Shown: in pieces, positions 17,683 through 26,129 of the stretch
Position numbering within the stretch: position 1 is the first letter of the stretch
Layout: each line of letters starts with the position of its first letter
NCBI GenBank assembly: GCA_041907665.1
Contig: JAYRGW010000013.1
Coordinates: forward strand, 7,728 to 71,727
DNA from: JAAYUD01 sp041907665
GTDB lineage: Bacteria > Bacteroidota > Bacteroidia > Bacteroidales > Bacteroidaceae
Length of the DNA: 64,000 nt
Direction: 5' to 3'
The notes under the pieces: generated by a model
Seen by the model: the letters and a program-made list of their open reading frames with translations, nothing else
The model's database searches: none
What the model was told of the DNA's origin: nothing
Made by a program: the position numbers and the translations under genes

Positions 17683-20600
17683 ATGTTTTTAGAGAACTTC
17701 TTTGAAGATTCAGCTCGCCAATATCCCGATAATATCGCCATTGAAGAAGGCGAAAAAAGATATTCGTATGCTGAAACCGAACGTACAGCCAATAAGCTGG
17801 CAAACTATTTACAAAAATTACCTGTAGGACCAGAAGATAAGGTTGTCATTCTATTACCGCGAAGAGCGGAAGTTACTATCGTAATGTTGGGTATACTCAA
17901 AACAGGTGCAGCTTATATTCCTCTGGATCCCGAAATTCCTGCCGATCGAGTAAATTTTATCATGGAAGATGCAAATGCAAAAATGCTGATTACTTCCGAT
18001 GAGATAATGAAAAACATAGGTTCCCAATTCAACTCCTTTCCCATATACAATATAGACAAGTCTTGGAAAGAATTGGAGTCTTATTCCGATACCAAACCGA
18101 CTGTCGAAGGACGTAGTGAAGATAATCTATGCTACATGATTTATACATCAGGCACAACAGGCAAACCCAAAGGAGTTTTGTTGATGCACAAGAATGCCGC
18201 AACTTATATTCACGGAGCACAAAAAATATATCCGATAGATCAAAGCGACAGAGCCTTGCAAGGCTTTTCAGTTTCATTTGATGCATCGGTAGAAGAAATT
18301 TGGGTACCACTCTCCGTTGGAGCTACATTGGTAGTAGGTACTTTCGACATCATGCGTTCCGGAGATCAGTTTTCGTCCAAACTAAGAACTCTGAACATAA
18401 CCTTTTTATCGTGTGCACCCACTCTTCTCTCTATGGTGAAAGAAGATATTCCGTGTCTCAAGATATTGATTTTCGGCGGTGAAGTATGCTCCAAAGATAT
18501 AGCCAACCGTTGGTGCAAAGCAGGAAGGACCGTTTATAATACGTACGGACCCACCGAAGCTACCGTGATTGCCACTTATTCGATTCTGAAACCGGGAGAA
18601 GAAGTAACGATAGGCAAAGCACTCGACAAATACGAAGTGCTTCTCATAGATGAAGAGTTAAATCCCGTGACAGAAATAGATAAAGAAGGTGAAATTCTTA
18701 TTGGAGGTGAATGTATCGCTAGAGGATACCTGAACCGTGAAGATCTGACAGCCAAGAAATTTATCGAGACAGATCGCTACTGCGGAGAGATGAAACGCTA
18801 CTACCGTACAGGCGATTTGGCAAAATACAATGAAGAGAAAGAATTTGTGTTTATCGGCAGAGCCGACGCACAAGTTAAAGTGCGCGGTTTTCGTGTAGAG
18901 CTGGCCGAAATAGAAGGCCTGTTGATGCAAAACGAGGCCGTACAAACAGCAGCAGTAACTCTCGATAAGGACACTCAACAGCTGGCCGCTTTCGTTGTGT
19001 TGCGCAAGGGAAAGAAAATAGATCGCGAAGCGGTGGCCAAACAATTCCGGCAATTGTTGCCCTATTACATGATTCCTTCTACACTCGACGAAATAGACGA
19101 ACTGCCTATGACGACAAGCCAGAAAATAGATCGCAAACGCTTGCCTACACCCAAAACGCCATTGAGTTTCTCAACAAACAAACAAATCATTGCTCCTTCT
19201 ACCCCACTCGAAAAAGCGATGGTAAAAATCATCGCTCAAAATATAAATAGAGAAGACATCTCGATGGACGATCATTTTTTCAATGATTTGGGAGGGCATT
19301 CATTGCTTGCCGCTATTGTCGTATCTCAGATGCGAGAGCTGAAGATATTCGAGAATATGTCTGTAGCCGATGTCTACAAATATCCGATATTGACAGATTT
19401 GGCGCGCGAATTGGAAAAGAAACGCCCGAAAGAAAATCAGAAAGAAGAAGTGAGAGAGATCTATAAAGTTCCTACATGGAAATATTATTTATGCTCTATC
19501 TGCCAAGGTATATCGCTTATTTTTCTCACCCTTCTCTTCGGTTTGGAATGGCTCGGTCCGTTTTTCGTTTATTCTTATTATTATGTGGCCGACTTCGGCG
19601 TGTGGAGTTCCATCGTATTAAGCCTCTTTGCCTATTTCTCAATATTACCGGTATTTACAGTTTTTTCGATTATTTTCAAATGGCTGGTAATAGGCCGTAT
19701 CAAACCAGGGAAATACAAACTATGGGGAAGCTACTACTTCCGTTTCTGGCTCGTCGGCAAAGTCACTGCCATCTGCCCAATCATTTATTTCAGCGGTACG
19801 GCAATCATGAATTGGTTTTTGCGATTGATGGGAGCCAAAATCGGCAAGAACTGTTATATCAATACTTCGGCTATCGATGTATTTGACTTAGTAACCATGG
19901 GCGATAATGTCAGTATCTGTACGGATACACATCTCAGAGGATATACCATCGAAGACGGTTGGCTAAAAATAGGAACTATAGACCTGGGCGATAATGCCTT
20001 TGTAGGTACACGATGCTGCCTGGCGCAGAATTCTAAGATGGGTAACAATAGCTCGATAGAGGATCTCACACTCATACCCGACGGTGGAATCATTCCGGAG
20101 AATGAAAATTGGGGCGGATCGCCCGCACAACCCATAGGAAAGAACATACAGGAAAATACCATTCCGCTTTGGTCATTCAAGTTCATTCTATTATCATTGA
20201 TTTGTGTTTTTATTATTCCATTGATAACAATGGTGGCCTTCTTCCCCGGCATGATATTGGTTGCACACATCAATTACGTATCCGACATTTGGAGTTTCTC
20301 ATGGGTCACCCTATTCATCGGTGTCTCGTTTGTATTGCTACTTACCGTAATCATAGCCATATTCAAATGGCTGTTACTAGGCAATATTAAAGAAGGCAAA
20401 TACAAAGTAAATAGTCTGTTCTATTACAAGAAATGGTTCTTCGACCAACTCATGAAGCTCAGCTTGCAGGTCATTGGAACTTTATATACGACACTTTATC
20501 TGCAGAAATGGTTCAAACTGTTAGGCGTCAAAATGGGCAAACGCGTCGAAATTTCGACGGTAGAGTTTATTTCGCCGGATTTATTGGTAACTGGAGACGA

Positions 20601-21561
20601 ATGCTTCTTGGCCGACTCGGTTTCCGTAGGAGCATCGTATGTCAGAGGTGGCTATATCGAAATAGCCAAAACCTATATCGGCAATAGAACTTTTGTAGGA
20701 AACAGTGCGGTCTTGAGCCCCAAGACCAGAGTAGGCAATGATGTATTGGTCGGTGTGCTTTCTAAAATGAAAGAAGAAGATCTTCCCGTAAAAGATGGAA
20801 CGAACTGGTTCGGTTCTCCGGCAGTGTTCTTACCACGAAGGGACGTTAATCAAGACTTCTCGATGGAACGCACATATAAACCATCCAAAAAATTATTCTG
20901 CTACCGATATTTTATTGAATTCTTCCGCGTGGTACTGCCTTCAACTCTTTTTATACTCATGGCAGGTTTCATCACCGAAGCAGCATCGTATTTACAAATA
21001 GATAAAGATCTGGGTGAACTTTTGTTGTGGTTCCCTCTGTTATACATTGGAGCAGCTATCTTTGGAACAGTCATCATGGCGATACTCAAATGGATTGTCA
21101 TAGGCAAATACGTTCCGCAAAACAAGCCACTCTGGAGCGGCTTTGTATGGCGCAGCGAATTGATAACGGGACTTTACGAAAACTTCCTGGTACTATTCTT
21201 TTTGAATATACTCACAGGTACGCCGTTTATCAAATATCCACTCAGGTTGCTGGGATGTAAAATAGGCAAACGAACGTGCTTGTTTACAACCCAAATTACA
21301 GAATTCGATTTGATACATATTGACGATTATGCCGCCCTTAACGACAACTGCACCATGCAGACTCATCTTTTCGAAGACCGAGTCATGAAAATGTCGTACG
21401 TCACATTGGAAGAAAATGCCAGCGTGGGAGGAATGTCCGTTGTATTATACGATTCCAAAATGGAAAAAAATGCCATACTCGATCCATTGTCGGTATTAAT
21501 GAAAAATGAAACGCTACCTGCAGACAACCGATTTATCGGTGCACCTGCCGAAAAAGCATAA
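17683..21561 (+). CDS. Pls/PosA-type NRPS-like protein: adenylation, carrier and triple membrane/left-handed-helix modules
   Basis: This is a 1292-residue single-module synthetase-like protein. Residues 10-490 form an adenylation domain: YTSGTTGKPKG (154-164), YNTYGPTEA (285-293), YRTGDLA (374-380), VRGFRVELAEIEG (400-412) and catalytic Lys481 in TSQKIDRK. A carrier domain follows with the phosphopantetheine Ser540 in DLGGHSLLA. Three repeats then occur, each with hydrophobic segments, a turn such as FKWLVIG (665-671), FKWLLLG (894-900) or LKWIVIG (1135-1141), and an acyltransferase-like hexapeptide-repeat stretch. This is the layout of epsilon-poly-L-lysine synthetase and relatives, in which the membrane part joins aminoacyl units. 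Pocket residues read D200-A-E204-S243-I263-G265-T287-V295-I296-K481, close to the lysine code as I remember it. No phosphopantetheinyl transferase is in the window. Product and activity are inferred. Confidence 0.8.
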   Translation: MFLENFFEDSARQYPDNIAIEEGEKRYSYAETERTANKLANYLQKLPVGPEDKVVILLPRRAEVTIVMLGILKTGAAYIPLDPEIPADRVNFIMEDANAKMLITSDEIMKNIGSQFNSFPIYNIDKSWKELESYSDTKPTVEGRSEDNLCYMIYTSGTTGKPKGVLLMHKNAATYIHGAQKIYPIDQSDRALQGFSVSFDASVEEIWVPLSVGATLVVGTFDIMRSGDQFSSKLRTLNITFLSCAPTLLSMVKEDIPCLKILIFGGEVCSKDIANRWCKAGRTVYNTYGPTEATVIATYSILKPGEEVTIGKALDKYEVLLIDEELNPVTEIDKEGEILIGGECIARGYLNREDLTAKKFIETDRYCGEMKRYYRTGDLAKYNEEKEFVFIGRADAQVKVRGFRVELAEIEGLLMQNEAVQTAAVTLDKDTQQLAAFVVLRKGKKIDREAVAKQFRQLLPYYMIPSTLDEIDELPMTTSQKIDRKRLPTPKTPLSFSTNKQIIAPSTPLEKAMVKIIAQNINREDISMDDHFFNDLGGHSLLAAIVVSQMRELKIFENMSVADVYKYPILTDLARELEKKRPKENQKEEVREIYKVPTWKYYLCSICQGISLIFLTLLFGLEWLGPFFVYSYYYVADFGVWSSIVLSLFAYFSILPVFTVFSIIFKWLVIGRIKPGKYKLWGSYYFRFWLVGKVTAICPIIYFSGTAIMNWFLRLMGAKIGKNCYINTSAIDVFDLVTMGDNVSICTDTHLRGYTIEDGWLKIGTIDLGDNAFVGTRCCLAQNSKMGNNSSIEDLTLIPDGGIIPENENWGGSPAQPIGKNIQENTIPLWSFKFILLSLICVFIIPLITMVAFFPGMILVAHINYVSDIWSFSWVTLFIGVSFVLLLTVIIAIFKWLLLGNIKEGKYKVNSLFYYKKWFFDQLMKLSLQVIGTLYTTLYLQKWFKLLGVKMGKRVEISTVEFISPDLLVTGDECFLADSVSVGASYVRGGYIEIAKTYIGNRTFVGNSAVLSPKTRVGNDVLVGVLSKMKEEDLPVKDGTNWFGSPAVFLPRRDVNQDFSMERTYKPSKKLFCYRYFIEFFRVVLPSTLFILMAGFITEAASYLQIDKDLGELLLWFPLLYIGAAIFGTVIMAILKWIVIGKYVPQNKPLWSGFVWRSELITGLYENFLVLFFLNILTGTPFIKYPLRLLGCKIGKRTCLFTTQITEFDLIHIDDYAALNDNCTMQTHLFEDRVMKMSYVTLEENASVGGMSVVLYDSKMEKNAILDPLSVLMKNETLPADNRFIGAPAEKA

Positions 21562-21583
21562 CGACGTTTAAAGTCAACAACAT

Positions 21584-21628
21584 AAAAGCAACCGATAGAG
21601 ATTTAAAGGTACTCTATCGGTTGCTTTT
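21584..21628 (+). terminator. intrinsic terminator after the NRPS-like gene
   Basis: AAAAGCAACCGATAGAG (21584-21600) pairs perfectly with CTCTATCGGTTGCTTTT (21612-21628) around an 11-nt loop, ending in a T-run. The symmetry allows function in both directions. Confidence 0.85.
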
Positions 21629-21784
21629 TATAGATCGCTTACATCAGAGAGGTGAAGTAACCCACTTGAATACTCGCCATTTTTTCGTTTAGCAAAAACA
21701 AGAGACAACAGGTACCAAACAAAAAACGCAACAATATTATTCAATAATATATTACATAATTTTCTTTTTTCAATAAAAATAAAT

Positions 21785-21792
21785 TATATTTG
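21785..21792 (+). promoter_or_regulatory. -7 box for the M16 protease gene
   Basis: TATATTTG matches TAnnTTTG, 66 bp before the ATG at 21859. A T-rich TTTTTTC near 21765-21771 may serve as a weak -33. Confidence 0.45.
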
Positions 21793-21858
21793 TGAAGTGT
21801 AATACAATACAAATCCATATAACCGACCTTAATTGCACAGAACTAAAAAACGTTATTT

Positions 21859-24771
21859 ATGAGAAAAAGAATTTTATCGGTAGGGATATTATTGTTTTTT
21901 GCAATAAGTTCCTTCACGTTCGCCGGAGTTCTTCCGACGTATCAGACGGTGCCGAACGACCCGATGCATTCGAGAATTTACACACTGTCAAATGGTTTGA
22001 AAGTTTATCTTTCTGTAAACAAACTGCAACCTCGCATTCAGACGTATATTGCCGTTCATGTGGGGAGCAAAAACGATCCGTCCGAAACGACCGGATTGTC
22101 ACACTACTTGGAACATTTGCTATTTAAAGGAACGACTCACTTCGGCACCAGCAACTATACTGCCGAAAAGCCTCTGCTCGATCAAATACGCCAACTATAT
22201 GAAGTATATCGCCATACTACAGATACAGTCCAGCGCAAAGCCATCTATCACCAGATAGACAGCATTTCGCACGAAGCATCCAAATATTCTATCGCCAACG
22301 AATACGACAAATTGATGACAAGTATCGGTTCGCAGGAAAGCAATGCATTCACATCAGAAGACTGCACCGTTTACCAAGAAAATATACCCGGCAATCAAGT
22401 AGAGAATTGGGCAAAGGTAGAAGCCGATCGTTTCAACGACGCCGTAATCCGTGGCTTCCACACAGAGCTCGAAGCTGTATACGAGGAATACAATATTGAT
22501 TTAACACAAGATATGAGAAAGGTCTTTGATGCCATTAATCAGGGATTATTTCCAAATCACCCTTACGGTCAGCAGACAGTAATAGGAACTCAAGCGCACC
22601 TTAAAAACCCTTCTATCGTAAATATCGACAATCATTACCACACATATTATGTTCCCAATAATATGGCCATTTGCATGTCAGGGGACTTTGATCCGGATCA
22701 AACAATTGCCATCATCGACAAATATTTCAGTGTACTTAAGCCAAATCCTTCGCTGCCCAAAATACAAATAAAGCCTGAACAACCCATCACTTCTCCAATC
22801 ATCAAAAAAGTCTTTGGACCGGAAGCTAAACAGTTGGCATTAGGTTGGCGTTTTCCGGCACAAAGTTCAGCCGTTTGTGATACATTGCAAGTACTCGATA
22901 TGGTATTGGCCAATGGTAGTGCCGGATTAATAGACGAAGATATCGTTCAGAAACAAACCATGTTAAAGGCGGGTTCATATCCAAATATGATGGGAGATTA
23001 TTCTGTATATATGATGCAGGGAACTCCAAAGGAAGGACAGACACTGGATAACGTAAAAGCTTTGTTTTTGAAAGAATTAGACAAACTCAAAAAAGGAGAA
23101 TTCAGCGAGGAGCTTTTAAAAGGCTCGATCAATCAATTCAAATTGCGCCAGATGCAAACATTAGAAGACAATGAAGCTCGTGCCAGCATGTTTGTCGAGT
23201 CGTTCACTAAGGATATTCCCTGGAAAGACGAAGTAACGAAGGTAGACCGCTTATCTAAAATAACAAAAGCAGATGTAGTGGCTTTTGCCAACCGTTACTT
23301 TGGCAACAATTATGTAGCGATATACAAGGAAAAAGGGCAAGACCCGAACGAAAAGAAAATAGACAAACCGACCATTTCTCCGATTTTAACCAACAGAGAT
23401 AAGTCCAGCGATTTTTTAAGAGAGATTCAAAATAGTCCGGTCAAACCTATCGAACCCGTATTTGCTGATTTCAAAAAAGACCTGTCGCAAGCTAAAGTTA
23501 AAAACGGCATTCAATTGTTGTATAAAAACAATACGTTAAACGACATTTTCAGCATCATTTATCTACTCGACCGAGGTAGTAACAATGACAAATATCTAAA
23601 TTTCGCAGCCGGCTATCTCAATCTTCTCGGTACAGCAAAGATGTCCAATTCGGCTTTCAACAAAAAGATGTACAATTTGGGATGCAGCTTTAGTGTAAGT
23701 GCAACGGAGGAGCAGACTTATATTGAAATATACGGATTGAGTGAAAACATGAAACCCGCGATGAAATTAGTCGAAGATTTATTAGCCCATGCCATTGTAG
23801 ACAAAGCGACCTACAAGACTTATGTTCAGAACAATATCAAAGAACGTTCGGATCAAAAACTCAATCAACAATACAACTTCTCAAATTTAGTAGATTATAT
23901 CACTTACGGCGGACAACATCAAAAGAATAGACTATCCAATGAACAGATGCAGCAGCTCAACCCACAAACCCTAATTGACAAGATCCATCATTTGTTCAGT
24001 TATCAACACCGCATACTATATTACGGACCGACGTCAGAGGCAGAAACTATTCAAGCCATCAACCAAATACATCAAGTGCCAAAGGTCCTGAAAAATTTGC
24101 CGCAAGAAATAATATGCAAGAAAGTTCCAACCATCGACAACAAAGTTTATATCGCTCCGTACGATGCCAAAAACATCTATGTTAACAAAATATCCGTTTC
24201 AAGCACTCACCGTTTCTCCGTAGAGACCGAACCACTTAGGATATTATATAATTCTTATTTCGGCGGATCGATGAACAGTATTGTTTTTCAAGAACTTCGA
24301 GAATCGAGAGCTTTAGCCTATAGTGCCTACGCCTATTCCAGAAGTGGACATCGCAAGAATGAAACTTATTCAATGAATGCAGTTATTATTACCCAAAACG
24401 ATAAAGCAAAAGACGCACTGGATGCATATCAAGATATACTGGACAACATGCCACTGACTCAAGCCAATTTTGATTTATCAAAACAAAATGTGATCTCACA
24501 ATTCCGTACCAACCGCACAATCGGCATGAACATTATTTGGACCTATTTAGGTGCTCAAAAGCTGGGTTTGAATTACGATCTAAACAAAGAAATATTTGAC
24601 AAGTTACAAGGCATGACAATGAATGACGTCGCCCAGTTCCAGAAGTCATACATAAAAGGAATCAAATACAATACGGCCATTCTGGGCAACGAAAAAGAAT
24701 TGGATATGAAGAGTATTGCCAAATATGGCACTATCGTTAGACTGACACAAAAGCAAATTTTTGGATATTAG
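21859..24771 (+). CDS. M16-family zinc metallopeptidase, exported, double module
   Basis: The 970-residue protein has a signal peptide (MRKRILSVGILLFFAISSFTFA) followed by two M16 modules. The N-terminal module carries the inverted zinc motif HYLEH (82-86, His82, Glu85, His86) and the downstream ligand region ELEAVYEEYN (203-212). The C-terminal module lacks that motif and is the inactive half typical of the family (ELRESRALAYSAYAYS). It would degrade peptides in the periplasm. The region between the two zinc segments holds an extra helical stretch (about 100-150), as in Bacteroidetes pitrilysin-like proteins. It is a single gene between two strong terminators. Confidence 0.92.
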   Translation: MRKRILSVGILLFFAISSFTFAGVLPTYQTVPNDPMHSRIYTLSNGLKVYLSVNKLQPRIQTYIAVHVGSKNDPSETTGLSHYLEHLLFKGTTHFGTSNYTAEKPLLDQIRQLYEVYRHTTDTVQRKAIYHQIDSISHEASKYSIANEYDKLMTSIGSQESNAFTSEDCTVYQENIPGNQVENWAKVEADRFNDAVIRGFHTELEAVYEEYNIDLTQDMRKVFDAINQGLFPNHPYGQQTVIGTQAHLKNPSIVNIDNHYHTYYVPNNMAICMSGDFDPDQTIAIIDKYFSVLKPNPSLPKIQIKPEQPITSPIIKKVFGPEAKQLALGWRFPAQSSAVCDTLQVLDMVLANGSAGLIDEDIVQKQTMLKAGSYPNMMGDYSVYMMQGTPKEGQTLDNVKALFLKELDKLKKGEFSEELLKGSINQFKLRQMQTLEDNEARASMFVESFTKDIPWKDEVTKVDRLSKITKADVVAFANRYFGNNYVAIYKEKGQDPNEKKIDKPTISPILTNRDKSSDFLREIQNSPVKPIEPVFADFKKDLSQAKVKNGIQLLYKNNTLNDIFSIIYLLDRGSNNDKYLNFAAGYLNLLGTAKMSNSAFNKKMYNLGCSFSVSATEEQTYIEIYGLSENMKPAMKLVEDLLAHAIVDKATYKTYVQNNIKERSDQKLNQQYNFSNLVDYITYGGQHQKNRLSNEQMQQLNPQTLIDKIHHLFSYQHRILYYGPTSEAETIQAINQIHQVPKVLKNLPQEIICKKVPTIDNKVYIAPYDAKNIYVNKISVSSTHRFSVETEPLRILYNSYFGGSMNSIVFQELRESRALAYSAYAYSRSGHRKNETYSMNAVIITQNDKAKDALDAYQDILDNMPLTQANFDLSKQNVISQFRTNRTIGMNIIWTYLGAQKLGLNYDLNKEIFDKLQGMTMNDVAQFQKSYIKGIKYNTAILGNEKELDMKSIAKYGTIVRLTQKQIFGY

Positions 24772-24786
24772 TCGACTAAGTGACCA

Positions 24787-24841
24787 GTATAGAATAAAAA
24801 GAGCGAGAGAATTAATTTCCCCGCTCTTTTTATTCTATACT
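24787..24841 (+). terminator. intrinsic terminator after the M16 gene
   Basis: AGTATAGAATAAAAAGAGCG (from 24787) pairs perfectly with its complement ending at 24841, a 20-bp stem around a 16-nt loop. T-rich flanks on both strands suggest a bidirectional terminator, shared with the facing toxin-antitoxin pair. Confidence 0.8.
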
Positions 24842-24902
24842 CTCATTTAATCTCAATATAGAGACCAAAAGAATTCGAAACAGTTTCACACTATTATTTT
24901 TC

Positions 24903-24954
24903 TAAAAAATCAAAACAGCTTCTTAGTTTATTTGAAGAAAAAAAATTATATTTG
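24903..24954 (+). promoter_or_regulatory. shared upstream motif plus -7 box with no gene behind it
   Basis: TAAAAAATCAAAACA continuing GCTTCTTAG (24903-24926) lies 20 nt before TATATTTG (24947-24954). This copies the arrangement at 25740-25790. No plus-strand gene follows before the toxin gene on the other strand, so this may be left from a lost gene. The rest of the 306-bp gap holds nothing recognisable. Confidence 0.35.
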
Positions 24955-25078
24955 CTAGTAAATACACCAACAGTACTTTAATAGTTACTCTTAAAATCTA
25001 TATACCTACTGATACCAAGATTGTTAAATCTTTTATTCAGTGTTGCCATTTAGGTCCATATATTTTTCATCGTATTAC

Positions 25079-25348
25079 TTATTTATCGTCATAATGGCCC
25101 AAAGTCGAAATGACAAATACCGTCACTATATCTTCATCAACGGTATATCTAAGGCGGTTCTTTTTGTCGATCCGCCTCGACCATATTTGAGGAAGCCCCC
25201 TTAAAGGCTCCGGTTTTCCTGTTCCTGAATATGGATGCTGTTCAAGTTCCCCGATGATCTTCTCAAACTTCTTGTATGCCTGTGGCATACTCTTCCGTAT
25301 TTTCAAAAGTTCTTCCAAAGCCTCTTTTGAAAAAGTAACTTTATACAT
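25079..25348 (-). CDS. yoeB: YoeB-type toxin, ribosome-dependent mRNA interferase
   Basis: This 89-residue toxin of the RelE/YoeB fold cuts mRNA in the ribosomal A site. The residues expected for catalysis are visible: Glu47 in KPEPL, Arg65 in KKNRLRY and the C-terminal His85-Tyr86 in STLGHYDDK. The signature SGTGKPEPLRG is characteristic. The gene overlaps the antitoxin gene by 8 bp, the usual coupling that keeps antitoxin in excess. The length and all key residues look intact, so it is probably functional. Confidence 0.93.
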   Translation of the reverse strand: MYKVTFSKEALEELLKIRKSMPQAYKKFEKIIGELEQHPYSGTGKPEPLRGLPQIWSRRIDKKNRLRYTVDEDIVTVFVISTLGHYDDK

Positions 25349-25601
25349 TTGCTTCCATTCTGTTTAGCAACATGTCCAACGTTTCTCCCGATTTCATCTC
25401 ATATGTGCGTCCGGCCTTAATGTCCTCAAGCCCCCTTTGAATCGACGACAATTCTTCTTTCGAAAGCAAGTCATCCTCTTCAGCAACCTTGATGATGATA
25501 GGGCGTCCGTTTCTACGAGACACAAACACTGTTTCTTTCTCCGCCATATCAAAATACTTTTTTTGATTGGCCCTAAATTCTCTTGATGTTATTATCCGCA
25601 T
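25341..25601 (-). CDS. yefM: YefM/Phd-family antitoxin
   Basis: The 86-residue antitoxin partners the YoeB-type toxin. The N-terminal DNA-binding Phd/YefM fold is clear (MRIITSREFRANQKKYFDMA, then VFVSRRNGRPIIIKVAEED), and the C-terminal part is an acidic, flexible toxin-binding tail (RTYEMKSGETLDMLLNRMEAN). It would repress its own promoter, more strongly with toxin bound. A -7 box and a GTGTACAC dyad lie upstream; TGTACA is the core hexamer known for YefM operators. Confidence 0.92.
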   Translation of the reverse strand: MRIITSREFRANQKKYFDMAEKETVFVSRRNGRPIIIKVAEEDDLLSKEELSSIQRGLEDIKAGRTYEMKSGETLDMLLNRMEANV

Positions 25602-25625
25602 AGTTCAATAGGTTTTATTACGAAG

Positions 25626-25684
25626 CAAAGATAAATATTTTTTTTCAAACCAACGATTTTTAGTGTGCTTATTTGTGTACACTA
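25626..25684 (-). promoter_or_regulatory. yefM-yoeB promoter and likely operator
   Basis: The minus strand has TATCTTTG at 25626-25633. About 40 bp further upstream lies TAGTGT (25661-25666) facing ACACTA (25679-25684), including GTGTACAC at 25675-25682. The TGTACA core matches the known YefM operator hexamer, though here it lies upstream of rather than across the -7 box. Confidence 0.45.
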
Positions 25685-25739
25685 TATATTTTTATTAATA
25701 AAAAATAATCACCTGCATACTCTGCAACTATTATTTTTC

Positions 25740-25790
25740 TAAAAAATCAGAACAACTTCTAAAACAGCAACATTTTTTTACGTATATTTG
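25740..25790 (+). promoter_or_regulatory. shared upstream motif and -7 box, leader promoter for the GH78 region
   Basis: TAAAAAATCAGAACA continuing ACTTCTAAA (25740-25763) lies 19 nt before TATATTTG (25783-25790), the same arrangement as at 24903-24954. Transcription would start near 25797, leaving a leader of about 330 nt before the GH78 gene. Confidence 0.4.
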
Positions 25791-25845
25791 TCCGTGTCTT
25801 TAGGTGGAATATGATTGTGCTATTAGTGACTTATTATTTATTCAA

Positions 25846-26016
25846 ATGATAAAAAGCAGAAGAAATATCCTCATATACATAGCCATATTCGGCTTGCTAA
25901 TCGAAATCGACTTAAGACATGGAATAGACTTACATAAGTCTAGTGTAGATGAGACTAAAAAAAAGTCAACCAACTTGCCCTCATATCTTAGCGTATACTT
26001 CAAAAAAGATGTATGA
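25846..26016 (+). CDS. possible small membrane peptide, 56 aa, or leader ORF
   Basis: Starting at ATG 25846 the frame encodes a Lys/Arg-rich start (MIKSRRN), one hydrophobic stretch (ILIYIAIFGLLIEI) and a polar tail. It lies about 50 nt after the predicted transcription start and 113 bp before the GH78 gene. There is no recognised family and no clear ribosome site. It could be a chance frame in a leader; a longer version begins at 25804. Confidence 0.25.
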   Translation: MIKSRRNILIYIAIFGLLIEIDLRHGIDLHKSSVDETKKKSTNLPSYLSVYFKKDV

Positions 26017-26129
26017 CATTCGATCCAATCATACTTATCGCACACAGAGTAATCTAATGAGGTTCAGGTGGTATACCGATATCAATCTATCCGTCTAAGG
26101 TTTAAATCATACAAAATTATATAGCTATC

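Noticed and set aside
17683..21561. Ordinary acyl-CoA ligase or DltA-type protein
   Set aside because: The carrier domain with DLGGHS and the triple membrane/hexapeptide modules go well beyond DltA or ligase architecture.
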